From an uncultured Porphyromonas sp. (lineage in GTDB: Bacteria; Bacteroidota; Bacteroidia; Bacteroidales; Porphyromonadaceae): a stretch of 19,444 bases of DNA. A program made the translations under genes and the position numbers. The notes below the pieces were generated by a model that had not been told where the DNA came from, ran no database searches, and saw only the letters and a program-made list of their open reading frames with translations. This document shows, one piece after another, positions 1 to 9,560 of this stretch. The DNA lies in the NCBI GenBank assembly GCA_927910985.1, contig CAKMOP010000014.1, positions 1 through 19,444 of the forward strand. The letters run 5' to 3'. Within the stretch, counting starts at the first letter, position 1. Each line of letters starts with the position of its first letter.

Positions 1-168
1 GTATTTGTCGCATCCACATTGCTCACCGCTACGGAGGGAGTTAAAATCATCCACAAGGATTAAGTATTTTGTTTCTTTGTAAAGTTTTTGTTTGTAGCAA
101 TTAATCCATGTTGTGTGCGGGAATTCCTACCTTTATAGCACCTTTTATCGCTAACAAGATACAAGCCT
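1..168 (+). promoter_or_regulatory. Upstream region of the susC/susD operon
   Basis: This stretch before the SusC start codon is markedly more A+T-rich than the coding DNA, with several TTTG runs around 68-94. That suits a Bacteroidota promoter (TTTG at -33, TAnnTTTG at -7), and the near match TATTTTG at 65-71 lacks one T. I cannot fix a single promoter box or start point. No convincing Shine-Dalgarno sequence precedes the ATG at 169, which is normal for this phylum. No coding sequence can be supported here. Confidence 0.3.
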
Positions 169-3100
169 ATGAAACGAATGAAGACTGTTTGCAGCGTGCT
201 CCTTGTGGGTCTTTCGCTGCCAGGACTCGCCCTGGAGAATGCCTCTGCCAAGACGGTTGAGACCGCTATGGCACAGAGCCAAGATCGTCACGGTGCCCTC
301 ACGGGTGTCGTGCGTGACTCGAAAGGTGAGCCCATCATCGGTGCCTCGATCTTGGTCAAAGGCCAAGGAAAGGGTAAGGGGACACTCACCGACCCCAAGG
401 GACACTTCTCTATGAGTGGAGTCAAGTCCGGCTCCGACATCGTCATCTCCTGTATCGGATACAAGAGCCAGACCGTACGCTGGACGGGTGCCGCTCTGAC
501 CGTCACCCTCGAAGACTGAGATGACGCAGCTCAGTGGTGTCGTCGTCACCGCCCTCGGTATTCGACGTGAGAAGAAAGCCCTCGGCTACGCCATGCAAGA
601 GGTCAAGGGTGACCAGCTGATGGCCGTACGTGAGCCCAACATCACCAACGCCCTCTCGGGTAAGGTATCCGGTATCCAGATCATCAAGGGCTCGAGCAGC
701 CCAGGTTCTTCTTCGAAGATCGTCCTGCGTGGTAGTAGCTCCCTCTCGGGAAGCAACCAGCCCCTGATTGTCGTCGACGGTGTGCCTATGGACAACACAA
801 CCGGCTCATCCAACAACGACTTCTGGAATCCTGAGGCGGATATGGGTAACGGTCTCTCCGATATCAATGCCGAAGATATCGAAAGTATGACCGTGCTCAA
901 GGGGGCTTCTGCAGCTGCTCTCTACGGCTCTCGTGCTGGTAACGGGGTCATCCAAATCATCACCAAGAGCGGTCGTAAGAACAACGGCCTCGGCGTCACG
1001 ATCTCCTCTTCGGTAGGGATTGAACGCCTCTTTATGGCACCTAAGCTCCAGAGCCAGTTCGGTCAAGGTACGGAAGGGGCTTATAAGAACGATGCTTCCA
1101 CCAGCTGGGGTCCTCGCATCGAAGGTCAAGAGTACACGAAGTGGGACGGCACGAAGGTCAAGATGAGTGCCTATGACAACGTAGGTAACTACTTCCACTC
1201 GGGCATTGACCTGACGGAGAATATCGCCTTCTCTCAGATGTATGACCGCACGTCTATCTACTCGTCTCTGACGCGTACCGACAATAAGAGCCACATCCCT
1301 GGTGCTTCGCTCGGACGTACGAATATGACGCTGCGTGCCACGACGAAGTTCGGCCCAGACAACCGCTGGAGCACCGATACGAAGGTGCAGTACATCCGCT
1401 CCTTCGTACAGAATCGTCCGCTGAATGGCTCGAATGCTTCGAACGCCTTCTATACTATGTACTCCCTCCCTCGCAGTATGGACATCCGCGACTTCGCCGA
1501 TGCACGTACGCCACAGGGTGCTATGCGCTGGTACGGGGCAGGCAATCAGACCAACCCCTACTGGGCAAGCAAGTACAACCTTAATAACGATACGCGTGAC
1601 CGCTTCCTCATCAGCGCAGCACTGAAGTACAAGATCACCGACTGGCTCAACGCTGAGCTGCGTGTGGGCTCTGACCAGTACTCTACGCGCATCGAGCGTA
1701 AGACCTATGCTGGCTCGCCTATCGTAGGTGGCGGCGGTAAGTATGAGACGGAGCAAATCAAGTTCTACGAAAACAACTACAGCTTCCTCTTATCGGCACA
1801 GCGTGACCACCTCTGGGGTAAGCTCGGTGCTTCGGGCTCCTTCGGGGGTAACCTTATGGAGCGCAAGCATAGCGGACTGCGTGCCGCAGCACGTCAGCTC
1901 ATCGTGCCTAACCTCTTCTCGCTGAACAACGGTACCGATAAGCCCGACAATACCGAGACGTACAGCCACAAGAAAATCAACTCGCTCTACGGTACGGCAC
2001 AGCTGAACTGGGACGGCTACTTCTTCATCGATGGTACGCTGCGTAACGACTGGTCCTCTTCGCTGGCCAAGGCTAATCGCTCCTTCCTCTATCCTTCGCT
2101 GAGCTCTTCGCTGGTCATCACCGATATGCTTCGTAAGCTGGATGTGACGGCTCCTCAGTGGCTCACCTTCGCGAAGCTACGTGCTTCGGCTGCGCAGGTA
2201 GGTAACGACCTTGAGCCTTATCAGCTCTACAGCAGCTACCGCATCGAAAAGGATCCGCTCGTGGTACGATGGCTAATGTCGACAACACGCTCTACAGTGA
2301 CAAGGTACGTAGCGAGCTCATCAAGTCCTATGAATTAGGGCTGGAAATGCGCTTCTTCGATAGCCGCTTCGGTATTGACTTCGCTTGGTATCGCTCGAAT
2401 GCTACGAACCAGCTCATCCGCCTCGGGATGGACCCTTCCAGTGGCTACGAAGCTAAGATGATCAATGCTGGTAATATCCAGAACCAAGGGATTGAGCTGA
2501 TGCTGACGGCTGATATCTTCCGTGGTGATGCCTTCAAGTGGAATACGCAGCTCAACCTTTCGCACAACGAAAACCGCATCATCAAGCTCTATGATGGTGG
2601 TGGGGTAGAGTCGCCCGTGACCGAATACAACCTCGGTACGTATGACAACCTCAAGATTCTCGCTCGCGAAGGCGGTAAGTACGGTGAAATCTGGGGTACG
2701 AGCTACAAGCGTGTAGAAGATAAGTCCAGCGAGCTCTACGGTAAGATCATCACCGATGAAAAGGGTCTTCCCTTGGCTGGTGGTGAGAAGAAGCTCGGAG
2801 ACCAGCAGCCTGACCTCCTGGTCGGTCTGACCAATAGCTTCTCCTTCGCAGGCTTCGACCTGAGCTTCCTCCTCGATGGTCGCTTCGGTGGTAAGATGTT
2901 CTCCGGTACGAACCACGCTCTGCAGGCTGTCGGTGCTGCTGCTAATACAGTGGTCAATGGTCGTCGTGATAAGTTCGTCGTTGACGGAGCGATTGAGAAG
3001 GTCGTAGATGGCAAGAAGGTCTACACGAAGAACACGGTCGAAGTAAGCCCACAGGACTACTGGAGTGCGCTCTCTGGCCGTGGTGGTAACCTCGGTATCA

Positions 3101-3366
3101 ACGAAGCAAACATCTTCGATGCTACCAGCCTGCGCCTGCGCAACATCGCTCTGAGCTATACGCTCCCCAAGAGCCTGCTGAAGAACACGCCTATCACGAA
3201 GGCTAAGCTCGGCTTCTCCTGCAACAATGTATGGATGATCAAGAGCTATATGAATGGAGTAGACCCCGAGTCGGTCTTCGCTACGGGCTCTAACGCTACG
3301 GGGTATGAGTTCGCATCGTCTCCCACGACACGCTCCTTCCTCTTCAATGTTACCCTCGGTTTTTAG
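169..3366 (+). CDS. SusC/RagA-type TonB-dependent outer-membrane transporter (frame broken twice as read)
   Basis: Outer-membrane beta-barrel that imports a nutrient bound by its SusD partner, powered by TonB; the substrate is unknown. A signal peptide (residues 1 to about 27, ending ASA) is followed by a carboxypeptidase-regulatory-like domain (about 45-115, from GVVRDSKGEPIIGAS), a TonB-box-like segment (LSGVVVTALG), the plug (LIVVDGVP; GASAAALYGSRAGNGVIQ) and a barrel ending in the aromatic residue of NVTLGF, as expected for BAM-dependent proteins. The frame breaks at 514-520, where GAC-TGA must become GAC-GAG (one extra base) or an AC pair is missing before TGAG. It breaks again near 2258-2263, where CTCGTGGT should be CTCGGTGGT, giving PLGGTMANVDNTLYS. 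Corrected length is about 1065 aa, normal for the family. Pieces as read: 169-519, 521-2338 and 2269-3366. SusD follows 21 bases downstream. Family assignment is sure; true gene decay is possible but less likely. Confidence 0.9.
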
Positions 3367-3387
3367 TCCTATACAGCCCTATAGATT

Positions 3388-5316
3388 ATGAACAATAAGA
3401 CGAAAATCCTCCTGTGCTGTCTCACGGCTGTAGCTTCCCTCGGTATGAGTGCTTGCCGTGATTTTGATGAGGTGAATACCAATCCCACGGCTGCTTCGCA
3501 GGAGCAAGTCCTCCCCGAGTATCTGATCAACCGCGCCATCATCGCAGCGCAGCAGAACCCCCATATCGCTGAGCGTGCCTTCGTCCTCTACTGGAAGACG
3601 GCTGGGCATCAGCATCGTAGCGGCGGACTCTCTTTAGGTGGCTTCAGTGATGGCTGGAGCTCCGACTACTATGGTCGTATGTCCACTGAGTCGCTCAAGC
3701 CGCTCTATGCAGCTATCTCGCTCATCGAGCAGCGTGTCAAGGCTGGTTCGGCTCGCGCCTACGATAATGACCTGCTTCAGGTAGCACGTATCTGGCGTGC
3801 CTATATGCTCTCCGAGCTGTGTGACAACTTCGGCGTCGTCGCTATCAATGGGTATGATGGGGCTAATCCCACCTACGTAGGTGCTAAGGAGGCTTATACC
3901 TTTATGCTCAAGGAGCTCAAGGAAGCCGCTGCCTCTTTATCCAAGGAGAAGGTAAGCCTACCTAACGAAGTCAAAGACCTGGATAGAGCTTATGGCTACG
4001 ACGCAGCTAAGTGGCGTGCTTATGCCAACTCGCTACGTATGCGCTTAGCGATGCGCCTCTCCGAAGTCGATGAAGCTACGGCTAAGGCGAACTTCGAAGA
4101 AGCTGCCGCCGCTGGAGGTATCTTGACTGCTGATGCTCGCTTCGCCGTGCGGGAGAAGGATGGTTGGGATGACCTGACTGGCGTAATGAGCCGTCAGTGG
4201 AATCACCAGTGGATCTCTTCGACCTACAATAACCTGGTCCTCGGACTCGGTGGCGTAGAGTCGAAGAAGCAGCTCACGGATGCTCGCTATGCTGAGCATA
4301 TCAAGGACGCTGATTACCTCGGTGTACGCTACGATAAGCACTTCCCACTGAAGACGACTGACCCTTCGGCTGGCTTCTATATGGATGGTCTTCCTGGCAC
4401 CATCGACCCACGTGCTTACAAGACCTTCATCATCACGGGCGATACGGAGAATCCTGAGTTCAGCTTCTATCCTACGTGGAATAAGAGCGCTACGACGACG
4501 GAGTACAAGCTCAAGCAGGCTGATGATAAGGATAAGGACTTCAAGACCATCGAGACACGCTACACGTGGAATGCGTGGGTCAATGGAGCTTGGGGTGACC
4601 TCTATGCGATTAACGACTTGCTGCAGGTCGGCACGATGCCTCGCTTAGCCAATAAGTACCGCAACAGCACCAGTAAGCGTATCTTCTTCGCCGAATGGGA
4701 GACATACTTCCTCATCGCCGAAGCTGATGTGCGTGGCTGGAAGGTGCCTATGTCGGGTAAGGAAGCCTATGAGAAGGGTATCCGTGCGAGCTTCGCCTAC
4801 CAGGGTGCAGGCTTCGTCGATGACTACCTTACCTCGAAGAGCTACAACCGTGTAGGTACCTCTGTAGCGTGGGATCATACAGAAGAGCCCGCAGCTACCG
4901 TGACGATGAAGTGTAAGAATGGCTATACGGACAAGATGGAGGACTACACCTACCACTATCCCGATAAGAATAGCCGCCTCTACAAGAAGGCTATGAACGA
5001 CCACCTGACGAAGATCATCACGCAGAAGTTCATAGCTAACACGCCTTGGCTGCCCTTAGAGACGTGGAATGACCACCGCCGTTTAGGTCTGCCCTTCTTC
5101 GAAACGCCTGCCGTAGAGAAGTCGCTGGACAATATGCCTCAGCTGACAGCCTCGAGCTATTCTACCGTGGCTATCGACTACTATCCACAGCGTCTACCTC
5201 TGCCCAGCAGCATCGAGAGCGGCAACAAGCCCGGCTACGAATCTGCGCTTAAGGTACTCGGTGGTGCTGACAAGGATAAGGTCTTCACGCCGCTCTACTG
5301 GGCTAAGAAGAAGTAG
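3388..5316 (+). CDS. SusD/RagB-type surface lipoprotein
   Basis: Nutrient-binding lipoprotein that caps the SusC channel on the cell surface. The lipoprotein signal ends in LGMSAC, so Cys23 is the expected lipidated residue. The mature start (RDFDEVNTNPTAAS) is characteristic of the SusD-like family often labelled SusD_2. The helical N-terminal half has the repeated residue pattern of this family (LYAAISLIEQRV; LLQVARIWRAYMLSELCDNFG), and the C-terminal part has the usual late motifs (FAEWETYFLIAEADVRGW; WLPLETWNDHRRLGLPFF). At 642 aa it is on the long side for SusD proteins. It lies 21 bases after susC on the same strand and is followed at once by a strong terminator, so the two form an operon. 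No polysaccharide-degrading enzyme is nearby, so the substrate could be a peptide or a glycan. The reading frame is intact. Confidence 0.92.
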   Translation: MNNKTKILLCCLTAVASLGMSACRDFDEVNTNPTAASQEQVLPEYLINRAIIAAQQNPHIAERAFVLYWKTAGHQHRSGGLSLGGFSDGWSSDYYGRMSTESLKPLYAAISLIEQRVKAGSARAYDNDLLQVARIWRAYMLSELCDNFGVVAINGYDGANPTYVGAKEAYTFMLKELKEAAASLSKEKVSLPNEVKDLDRAYGYDAAKWRAYANSLRMRLAMRLSEVDEATAKANFEEAAAAGGILTADARFAVREKDGWDDLTGVMSRQWNHQWISSTYNNLVLGLGGVESKKQLTDARYAEHIKDADYLGVRYDKHFPLKTTDPSAGFYMDGLPGTIDPRAYKTFIITGDTENPEFSFYPTWNKSATTTEYKLKQADDKDKDFKTIETRYTWNAWVNGAWGDLYAINDLLQVGTMPRLANKYRNSTSKRIFFAEWETYFLIAEADVRGWKVPMSGKEAYEKGIRASFAYQGAGFVDDYLTSKSYNRVGTSVAWDHTEEPAATVTMKCKNGYTDKMEDYTYHYPDKNSRLYKKAMNDHLTKIITQKFIANTPWLPLETWNDHRRLGLPFFETPAVEKSLDNMPQLTASSYSTVAIDYYPQRLPLPSSIESGNKPGYESALKVLGGADKDKVFTPLYWAKKK

Positions 5317-5345
5317 CGGCAGCACTTCTTCCTCTCCCATATAAG

Positions 5346-5385
5346 GCAAAGCGCCTCCCGCCTATTCAGGCGGGAGGCGCTTTGC
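5346..5385 (+). terminator. Hairpin terminator of the susC/susD operon
   Basis: A perfect 17-bp stem has its left arm at 5346-5362 and right arm at 5369-5385, with loop TATTCA. It begins 29 bases after the SusD stop codon and is followed by TTTGT. The stem is G+C-rich in the centre and flanked by A and T at its base, as in an intrinsic terminator. It may also stop the minus-strand gene at 5461-5712, whose transcripts would run into it. Confidence 0.85.
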
Positions 5386-5460
5386 TTTGTGGAGGCTATT
5401 GAATAGGCTCGGGTTGTGAGCATATTCTACGGCAAAGACCTATTCTCAAGAGGCGCTTAG

Positions 5461-5712
5461 TTATTTATTTGCTGGGTTTCTGGAGTTAGAAGAGAGGGAG
5501 ATGAAAGCCACGACTATCATCTCTATGATATAGATAGTCCATAGAGTATCCCACGGTTCACCCCAGATATAGTCTGAGGCTTTGTCAAAGCTCCAGGGCT
5601 GTCCGCTATACAGGTAAGTTACGATCCCATAAAGGATATAGAGGATATAGGCTACAACGGTAGCTATCCAAAAGAAGCGCATGTAGTGCACTATCTTATA
5701 GAAGAGTGCCAT
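5461..5712 (-). CDS. Small two-helix membrane protein, unknown function
   Basis: An 83-aa protein that I do not recognise. Two hydrophobic segments, about residues 12-35 (FFWIATVVAYILYILYGIVT) and 59-75 (LWTIYIIEMIVVAFISL), predict two inner-membrane helices. They are joined by a loop rich in aromatic and acidic residues (YSGQPWSFDKASDYIWGEPW), and a short polar tail follows. The region is more A+T-rich than its neighbours. It is transcribed away from queA's end on the same strand, with a good -7 box about 78 bases upstream of its ATG. Downstream it meets the susCD terminator. The composition looks like a real membrane protein rather than a shadow, but no partner or role can be assigned. Confidence 0.6.
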   Translation of the reverse strand: MALFYKIVHYMRFFWIATVVAYILYILYGIVTYLYSGQPWSFDKASDYIWGEPWDTLWTIYIIEMIVVAFISLSSNSRNPANK

Positions 5713-5789
5713 AGCAGTAGGCTGTTGTTAGATACGGTAAAGAGTCGTCTCCTTAACCAGAGGTAGAGGAGGCAGGCTTAACTTCAGGG

Positions 5790-5797
5790 CAAAGTTA
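5790..5797 (-). promoter_or_regulatory. Probable -7 promoter box for the small membrane protein gene
   Basis: On the minus strand this reads TAACTTTG, an exact match to the Bacteroidota -7 consensus TAnnTTTG. It lies in a local A+T-rich stretch about 78 bases upstream of the ATG at 5712. A TTTG lies further upstream, but only 12 bases away rather than the usual 19 or so, so the -33 element is uncertain. Confidence 0.45.
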
Positions 5798-5860
5798 ATT
5801 TTTTCTTCGCAAAATCTAAGCCTTCCTGCTCCGTATGACAAAGCTCTTCCCTCGGCTATG

Positions 5861-7082
5861 CTACGGCAGGAGGAGGGAGCTGTCACCGTAGCTGAGGAAG
5901 CGGAAGCCGTGCGTCAGTGCCCAATCATAGACACGATGCCAGTCGTCCCCGATGAGGGCTGCGATGAGCAAGAGGAGCGTGCTGTGCGGCTGGTGGAAGT
6001 TCGTCACCATCCCACGGATGAGGCGATAGCGGTAGCTGGGCGCAATGATGATGCTCGTGGGGAAGACCAGATGTTCTTCTCCCTGCGCCTCCAGGTAGCT
6101 AAGGAGCGTGTCGAGGGCTTCGGTGGGCGTCAGCTCTTCCTCGGGAGCCTCTTCGTAGGGCAACCACTGCTCTACGTGCAGGGCATTCATCGGCGTGTCG
6201 GGATGACGGCGCAGCGTGATGGCTAAGTGATAGAGGCTCTCCAGCGTGCGTACGCTCGTCGTCCCTACGGCGATGATTTCACCGACGTGCTTCCTTAGAG
6301 ATAGGAGGGTGGTGCGGCTCACGCTGATGAGCTCGGCGTGCATCTCGTGCTCGCCGATATGGTCGGCCTTGACCGGGCGGAAGGTACCTGCTCCGACGTG
6401 CAGCGTCACATCCAAGACGTCCGTCCCCTGAGCGCGTAGGCTCGTCAAAGACGGCAGGGGTGAAGTGCAAGCCTGCCGTAGGAGCCGCTACAGAGCCTTC
6501 TGTCGCAGCGTAGACGGTCTGATAGGTCGTGAGGTCTTGCTCCTCCGTCTCACGCCCGAGATAGGGCGGTATGGGAAGGATACCCATCAGCTCTAAGAGT
6601 TCGCCGAAGGTATAGGCATCGTTATCCCAAGAGAAGTGGATGACGCCTTCTTCGCCCCGTGTAGCCGTCAGGGTCACTTCGCCTTGCCCCTCACGATAGA
6701 GGAGGCGGGTCAGGCTCGTACCTTCCTTGAAGCGCTTGGCGTTGCCTATGAGGCAGTGCCACGAGCAGTGATGTCGCTCGCCTAAGGACAGCTCATAGGA
6801 GGAGGGAGCGGCTGGGTCGAGGCAGAAAATCTCGATGCGTGCACCTGACTCCTTGTGGAAGAGCAGACGGGCACGGATGACCTTGGAATTGTTGCGCACG
6901 AGCACTGCGCCCTCAGGAAGGAGGCGAGGGAGGTCACGGAAGGTAAATTCCTCGATGTCCCCTCCTTGGTAACGGAGCAATTTGGAGCTGCTGCGGTCGG
7001 GCAGGGGATATTTGGCGATACGCTCGTCGGGCAGGGGGTAGTCGTAGTCGGCTATCTGGATGTCTTGGGGTCGGATGCTCAT
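5861..7082 (-). CDS. queA: S-adenosylmethionine:tRNA ribosyltransferase-isomerase (frame broken once as read)
   Basis: Transfers and isomerises the ribosyl group of S-adenosylmethionine onto 7-aminomethyl-7-deazaguanine in tRNA, giving epoxyqueuosine at the wobble position. Hallmarks are DYDYPLPDERIAKYPLPDRSSSKLL near the N-terminus, NNSKVIRARL, YQTVYAATEGSVAAPTAGLHF and VTLHVGAGTFRPVK. The frame breaks around 6440-6450. Removing one T from the TTT of GTC-TTT-GAC joins HFTPAVL to TSLRAQG, and the spacing then matches the Escherichia coli enzyme. Pieces as read: 7082-6279 and 6448-5861. Corrected length is 406 aa, longer than the roughly 350 aa of proteobacterial QueA because of an insertion in the first half (around SLGERHHCSWHCLIGNAKRF). 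It stands alone after a 354-base gap behind recG, with its own -7 box. Confidence 0.92.
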
Positions 7083-7119
7083 TGGTCTGCTTGTGGAAAA
7101 TAGCCCGCTGAGGGCGCAA

Positions 7120-7127
7120 CAAAAGTA
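7120..7127 (-). promoter_or_regulatory. Probable -7 promoter box of queA
   Basis: The minus strand reads TACTTTTG, matching TAnnTTTG exactly, about 38 bases before the queA ATG at 7082. No TTTG sits at the expected -33 distance. The box lies between the gene and the 22-bp repeat array at 7267-7376, so the array would be upstream of the start point. Confidence 0.45.
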
Positions 7128-7244
7128 CGGAAAAGTGCCCCAAGTGGCTTTGCTTCCTGCGCTCTTACGGCTCTTAGGTAAGCTTAGTAAGGGCTTTGCT
7201 CTCGGGAGAATAGAGTGACTCAGGCTGGAGGTAGGTACGATGAA

Positions 7245-7376
7245 CAGCTATTCGTCAGCACGATGCACCTATATGGGTCTGTGGGTCGAGCAATATAGGT
7301 TCGTGCGCAAAGCAATATTGCTCGGAGTGCGGAGCTATATTGGTGGGAAGGTGAAGCAATATAGCTTCGTCGCCCC
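7245..7376. repeat. Tandem array of degenerate 22-bp units (array 1)
   Basis: The motif AGCAATAT and its variants begin at 7267, 7289, 7311, 7333 and 7355, exactly 22 bases apart, with a weaker sixth unit beginning about 7245. The conserved part of the unit is AGCAATAT(A/T)G followed by a G/T/C-rich half. The unit at 7311 contains the perfect palindrome AGCAATATTGCT. There are no unique spacers, so this is not CRISPR. It occupies the gap between the recG stop and the queA promoter, where I see no gene. A related array lies at 18005-18114 in the same orientation. Confidence 0.85.
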
Positions 7377-7436
7377 TCTGCGTGTGCAAGTCGCTACCGA
7401 GGGGCGAGAAAGGGCAGAGAGTGCAAGGGAAGGAAC

Positions 7437-9536
7437 TTAGGAGATTTGGCTCCAGGAGGGTCGCTCGTAGTAGATTTCGTGGAGACGGCGGCGAAGGATG
7501 TCGTTCTTCGGAAGCTGGAGGTCGGGGTCTTCGCTGAGGATTTCTTCCGCCAGCGTACGGGTATATTGCACCATAGCCCCATCGAGGGCAGGATTGGCAA
7601 TGCGCAGGCTGAGCTGCTGACCACTCTGACGCGTACCATCGATTTCCCCAAAGCCACGTAGACGCATATCCTCTTCGGCGATGACGAAGCCGTCATTGGT
7701 CTCGACCATAATAGCGATGCGGCGCTTGGCATCTTCGCCCAATTCGCGCCCTGTGACCAGGATGCAGTAGCTCTGACTGGCACCACGCCCTACACGGCCA
7801 CGGAGCTGATGCAGCTGCGCCAGCCCGAAGCGGTTCGCCCCTTCGATGACCATCACCGAGGCGTTGGGGACGTTCACACCGACCTCGATGACGGTGGTGG
7901 CTAAGAGTATCTGCGCCTCGCCGGAGATGAAGCTGCGCATCGCTTCGTCCTTCTCTTCGGGCTTCATCTTGCCGTGGACACGGACGAGGCGGCGGTGAGC
8001 GAAGTGACTACTGTAGCGGCGGAAACCTTCGTCTAATGTGCGCATTGACTCCTCTTCACTCTCCTCAATCATCGGGAAGACCACATAGGCTTGGCGACCC
8101 AACTGCAGCTGCTGCTCGAGGAACTGATAGACCCGATACATCTCGCTCTCGCTCTGGTGGTAGGTCTCGATGGGCTTACGCCCTGGGGGAAGCTCGTCAA
8201 TGATGGAGATATCCAGGTCACCGTAGAGCGTCATCGCCAGCGTGCGCGGTATAGGTGTGGCACTCATGATGAGGATGTGGGGATGGATTTGCTCGCCCTT
8301 CTGCCACAGCCCCGACCGCTGAACAACCCCAAAGCGGTGCTGCTCGTCGATGACCGCCAGACCTAAGTGAGCAAACTGCACCGTGGGCTCTAAGAGGGCG
8401 TGCGTGCCGACAATGATGCGTAGCTCGCCTGTGCTGAGGGCGTGGAGCAGGCGTGTGCGCTCCTTCTTCTTCGTGCTGCCGATGAGTAGCCCCACCTCGA
8501 TGCCCAGTGGTGCAAGGTATTCGCTCAGCGAAGCATAGTGCTGGCGTGCGAGAATTTCTGTGGGTGCCATCAGGCATGCTTGATGGCCGTTGTCCAGGCT
8601 TAGGAGCATCGAGAAGAGGGCGACGAGCGTCTTCCCACTCCCTACATCCCCCTGGATGAGTCGGTTCATCTGACGGCCACTGACCACATCGGTCTGGATT
8701 TCACGGATGACGCGCTTCTGCGCCTCGGTCAGGTCGAAGGGGAGGCTGCCGTAGAGCCCACGCACGCTCTCGCCGACACGGGGCAGGAGCAGGCCTGGAG
8801 AAGCTGCCTTGCGGTCACGCTTCATCCCGAGGAGACGGAGCTGGATGAAGAAGAGTTCGTCGAACTTGAGCCGTCTACGTGCCGCCTCCAGCCCCTCCTT
8901 CGTCACGGGGAAGTGTATCTGCTCAATGGCTTCGGCATAGGACATCAGGCGCGCACGCTCGATAATCTCTGGGGTGAGGGTCTCGGTGATGTGGGGGACG
9001 CACGCCTCCTTGAGGACGTAGAGGAGCTGGCGCATCTGACGGCTGTTGAGCCCTGCACGCGTGAGCTTCTCGGTGAGGGGATAGACGGGCATCAGCCCAC
9101 CGCTGACCTGCGCGGCCTTCGCCTCCTCGTCGATTTCGGGGTGGCTGATGCTGTACGCTCCATTGAAGTAGACGGGCTTGCCGAAGACTAAGTACGATTG
9201 CCCGGGGATATACCGCTGGCGGATGTAGGGCAAGGAGCGGAACCAGATTAGCTCAATCGTGCCCGTCCCATCGGTGAAGTACGCTACCAGCCGCTTCTTG
9301 CGCCCTTCGCCCACTTCCTTGAAGTCACGGATGTAGCCGTGGAGCTCCACGTGCGGCATCTCGCCCCGTAGCTCGCGTATCTGATAGATGCGTGAGCGGT
9401 CGACGTACTTCGTGGGGAAGTAATGCAGGAGGTCAAGGTAGGTATATAGGTCAAGTTCCTCGGCCAGCACTTTGGCTTTCCGTGGTCCGATACCTGGGAG
9501 GTAGGTCAGCGGGGTGAGGAGGAAGTCTTGAGCCAT
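7437..9536 (-). CDS. recG: ATP-dependent DNA helicase RecG
   Basis: Branch-migration helicase that regresses stalled replication forks and resolves Holliday junctions. The N-terminal wedge/OB region (about residues 1-200) contains a helix-hairpin-helix-like LPGIGPRKA, the VELHGYIRDF strand and IELIWF. The helicase core follows: Walker A GDVGSGKT (296-303), APTEILA (324-330), Walker B DEQH (397-400, the RecG variant of DEAH) and SATPIPRT (425-432). The C-terminal half has TTVIEVGVNVPNAS and QLRGRVGRG (motif VI). At 699 aa it is full length and the frame is intact. The ATG at 9536 lies 24 bases after the ispD stop, so it is the last gene of the long minus-strand run. The array gap follows its stop codon. 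Confidence 0.97.
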   Translation of the reverse strand: MAQDFLLTPLTYLPGIGPRKAKVLAEELDLYTYLDLLHYFPTKYVDRSRIYQIRELRGEMPHVELHGYIRDFKEVGEGRKKRLVAYFTDGTGTIELIWFRSLPYIRQRYIPGQSYLVFGKPVYFNGAYSISHPEIDEEAKAAQVSGGLMPVYPLTEKLTRAGLNSRQMRQLLYVLKEACVPHITETLTPEIIERARLMSYAEAIEQIHFPVTKEGLEAARRRLKFDELFFIQLRLLGMKRDRKAASPGLLLPRVGESVRGLYGSLPFDLTEAQKRVIREIQTDVVSGRQMNRLIQGDVGSGKTLVALFSMLLSLDNGHQACLMAPTEILARQHYASLSEYLAPLGIEVGLLIGSTKKKERTRLLHALSTGELRIIVGTHALLEPTVQFAHLGLAVIDEQHRFGVVQRSGLWQKGEQIHPHILIMSATPIPRTLAMTLYGDLDISIIDELPPGRKPIETYHQSESEMYRVYQFLEQQLQLGRQAYVVFPMIEESEEESMRTLDEGFRRYSSHFAHRRLVRVHGKMKPEEKDEAMRSFISGEAQILLATTVIEVGVNVPNASVMVIEGANRFGLAQLHQLRGRVGRGASQSYCILVTGRELGEDAKRRIAIMVETNDGFVIAEEDMRLRGFGEIDGTRQSGQQLSLRIANPALDGAMVQYTRTLAEEILSEDPDLQLPKNDILRRRLHEIYYERPSWSQIS

Positions 9537-9560
9537 AGGGGAAGCTATCGCAGGGAGGTC

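Noticed and set aside
96..105. AGCAATTAAT upstream of susC as a third copy of the 22-bp repeat
   Set aside because: It is a single partial match with no second copy 22 bases away.
806..1756. Long open frame (316 codons) on the minus strand inside susC
   Set aside because: It is antisense to a clear SusC plug and barrel region, is rich in Arg/Val/Thr with no family features, and reflects the G+C-rich codon pattern of the opposite strand.
7245..7376. Possible CRISPR array
   Set aside because: Units adjoin at 22 bases with no unique spacers of constant length, the repeats are degenerate, and no cas gene is present.
7371..7406. Eight-base inverted repeat (CGCCCCTC / GAGGGGCG) with a 20-base loop, as a recG terminator
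   Set aside because: The stem is short, the loop is long and no T tract follows on the minus strand. It could be chance in G+C-rich DNA.
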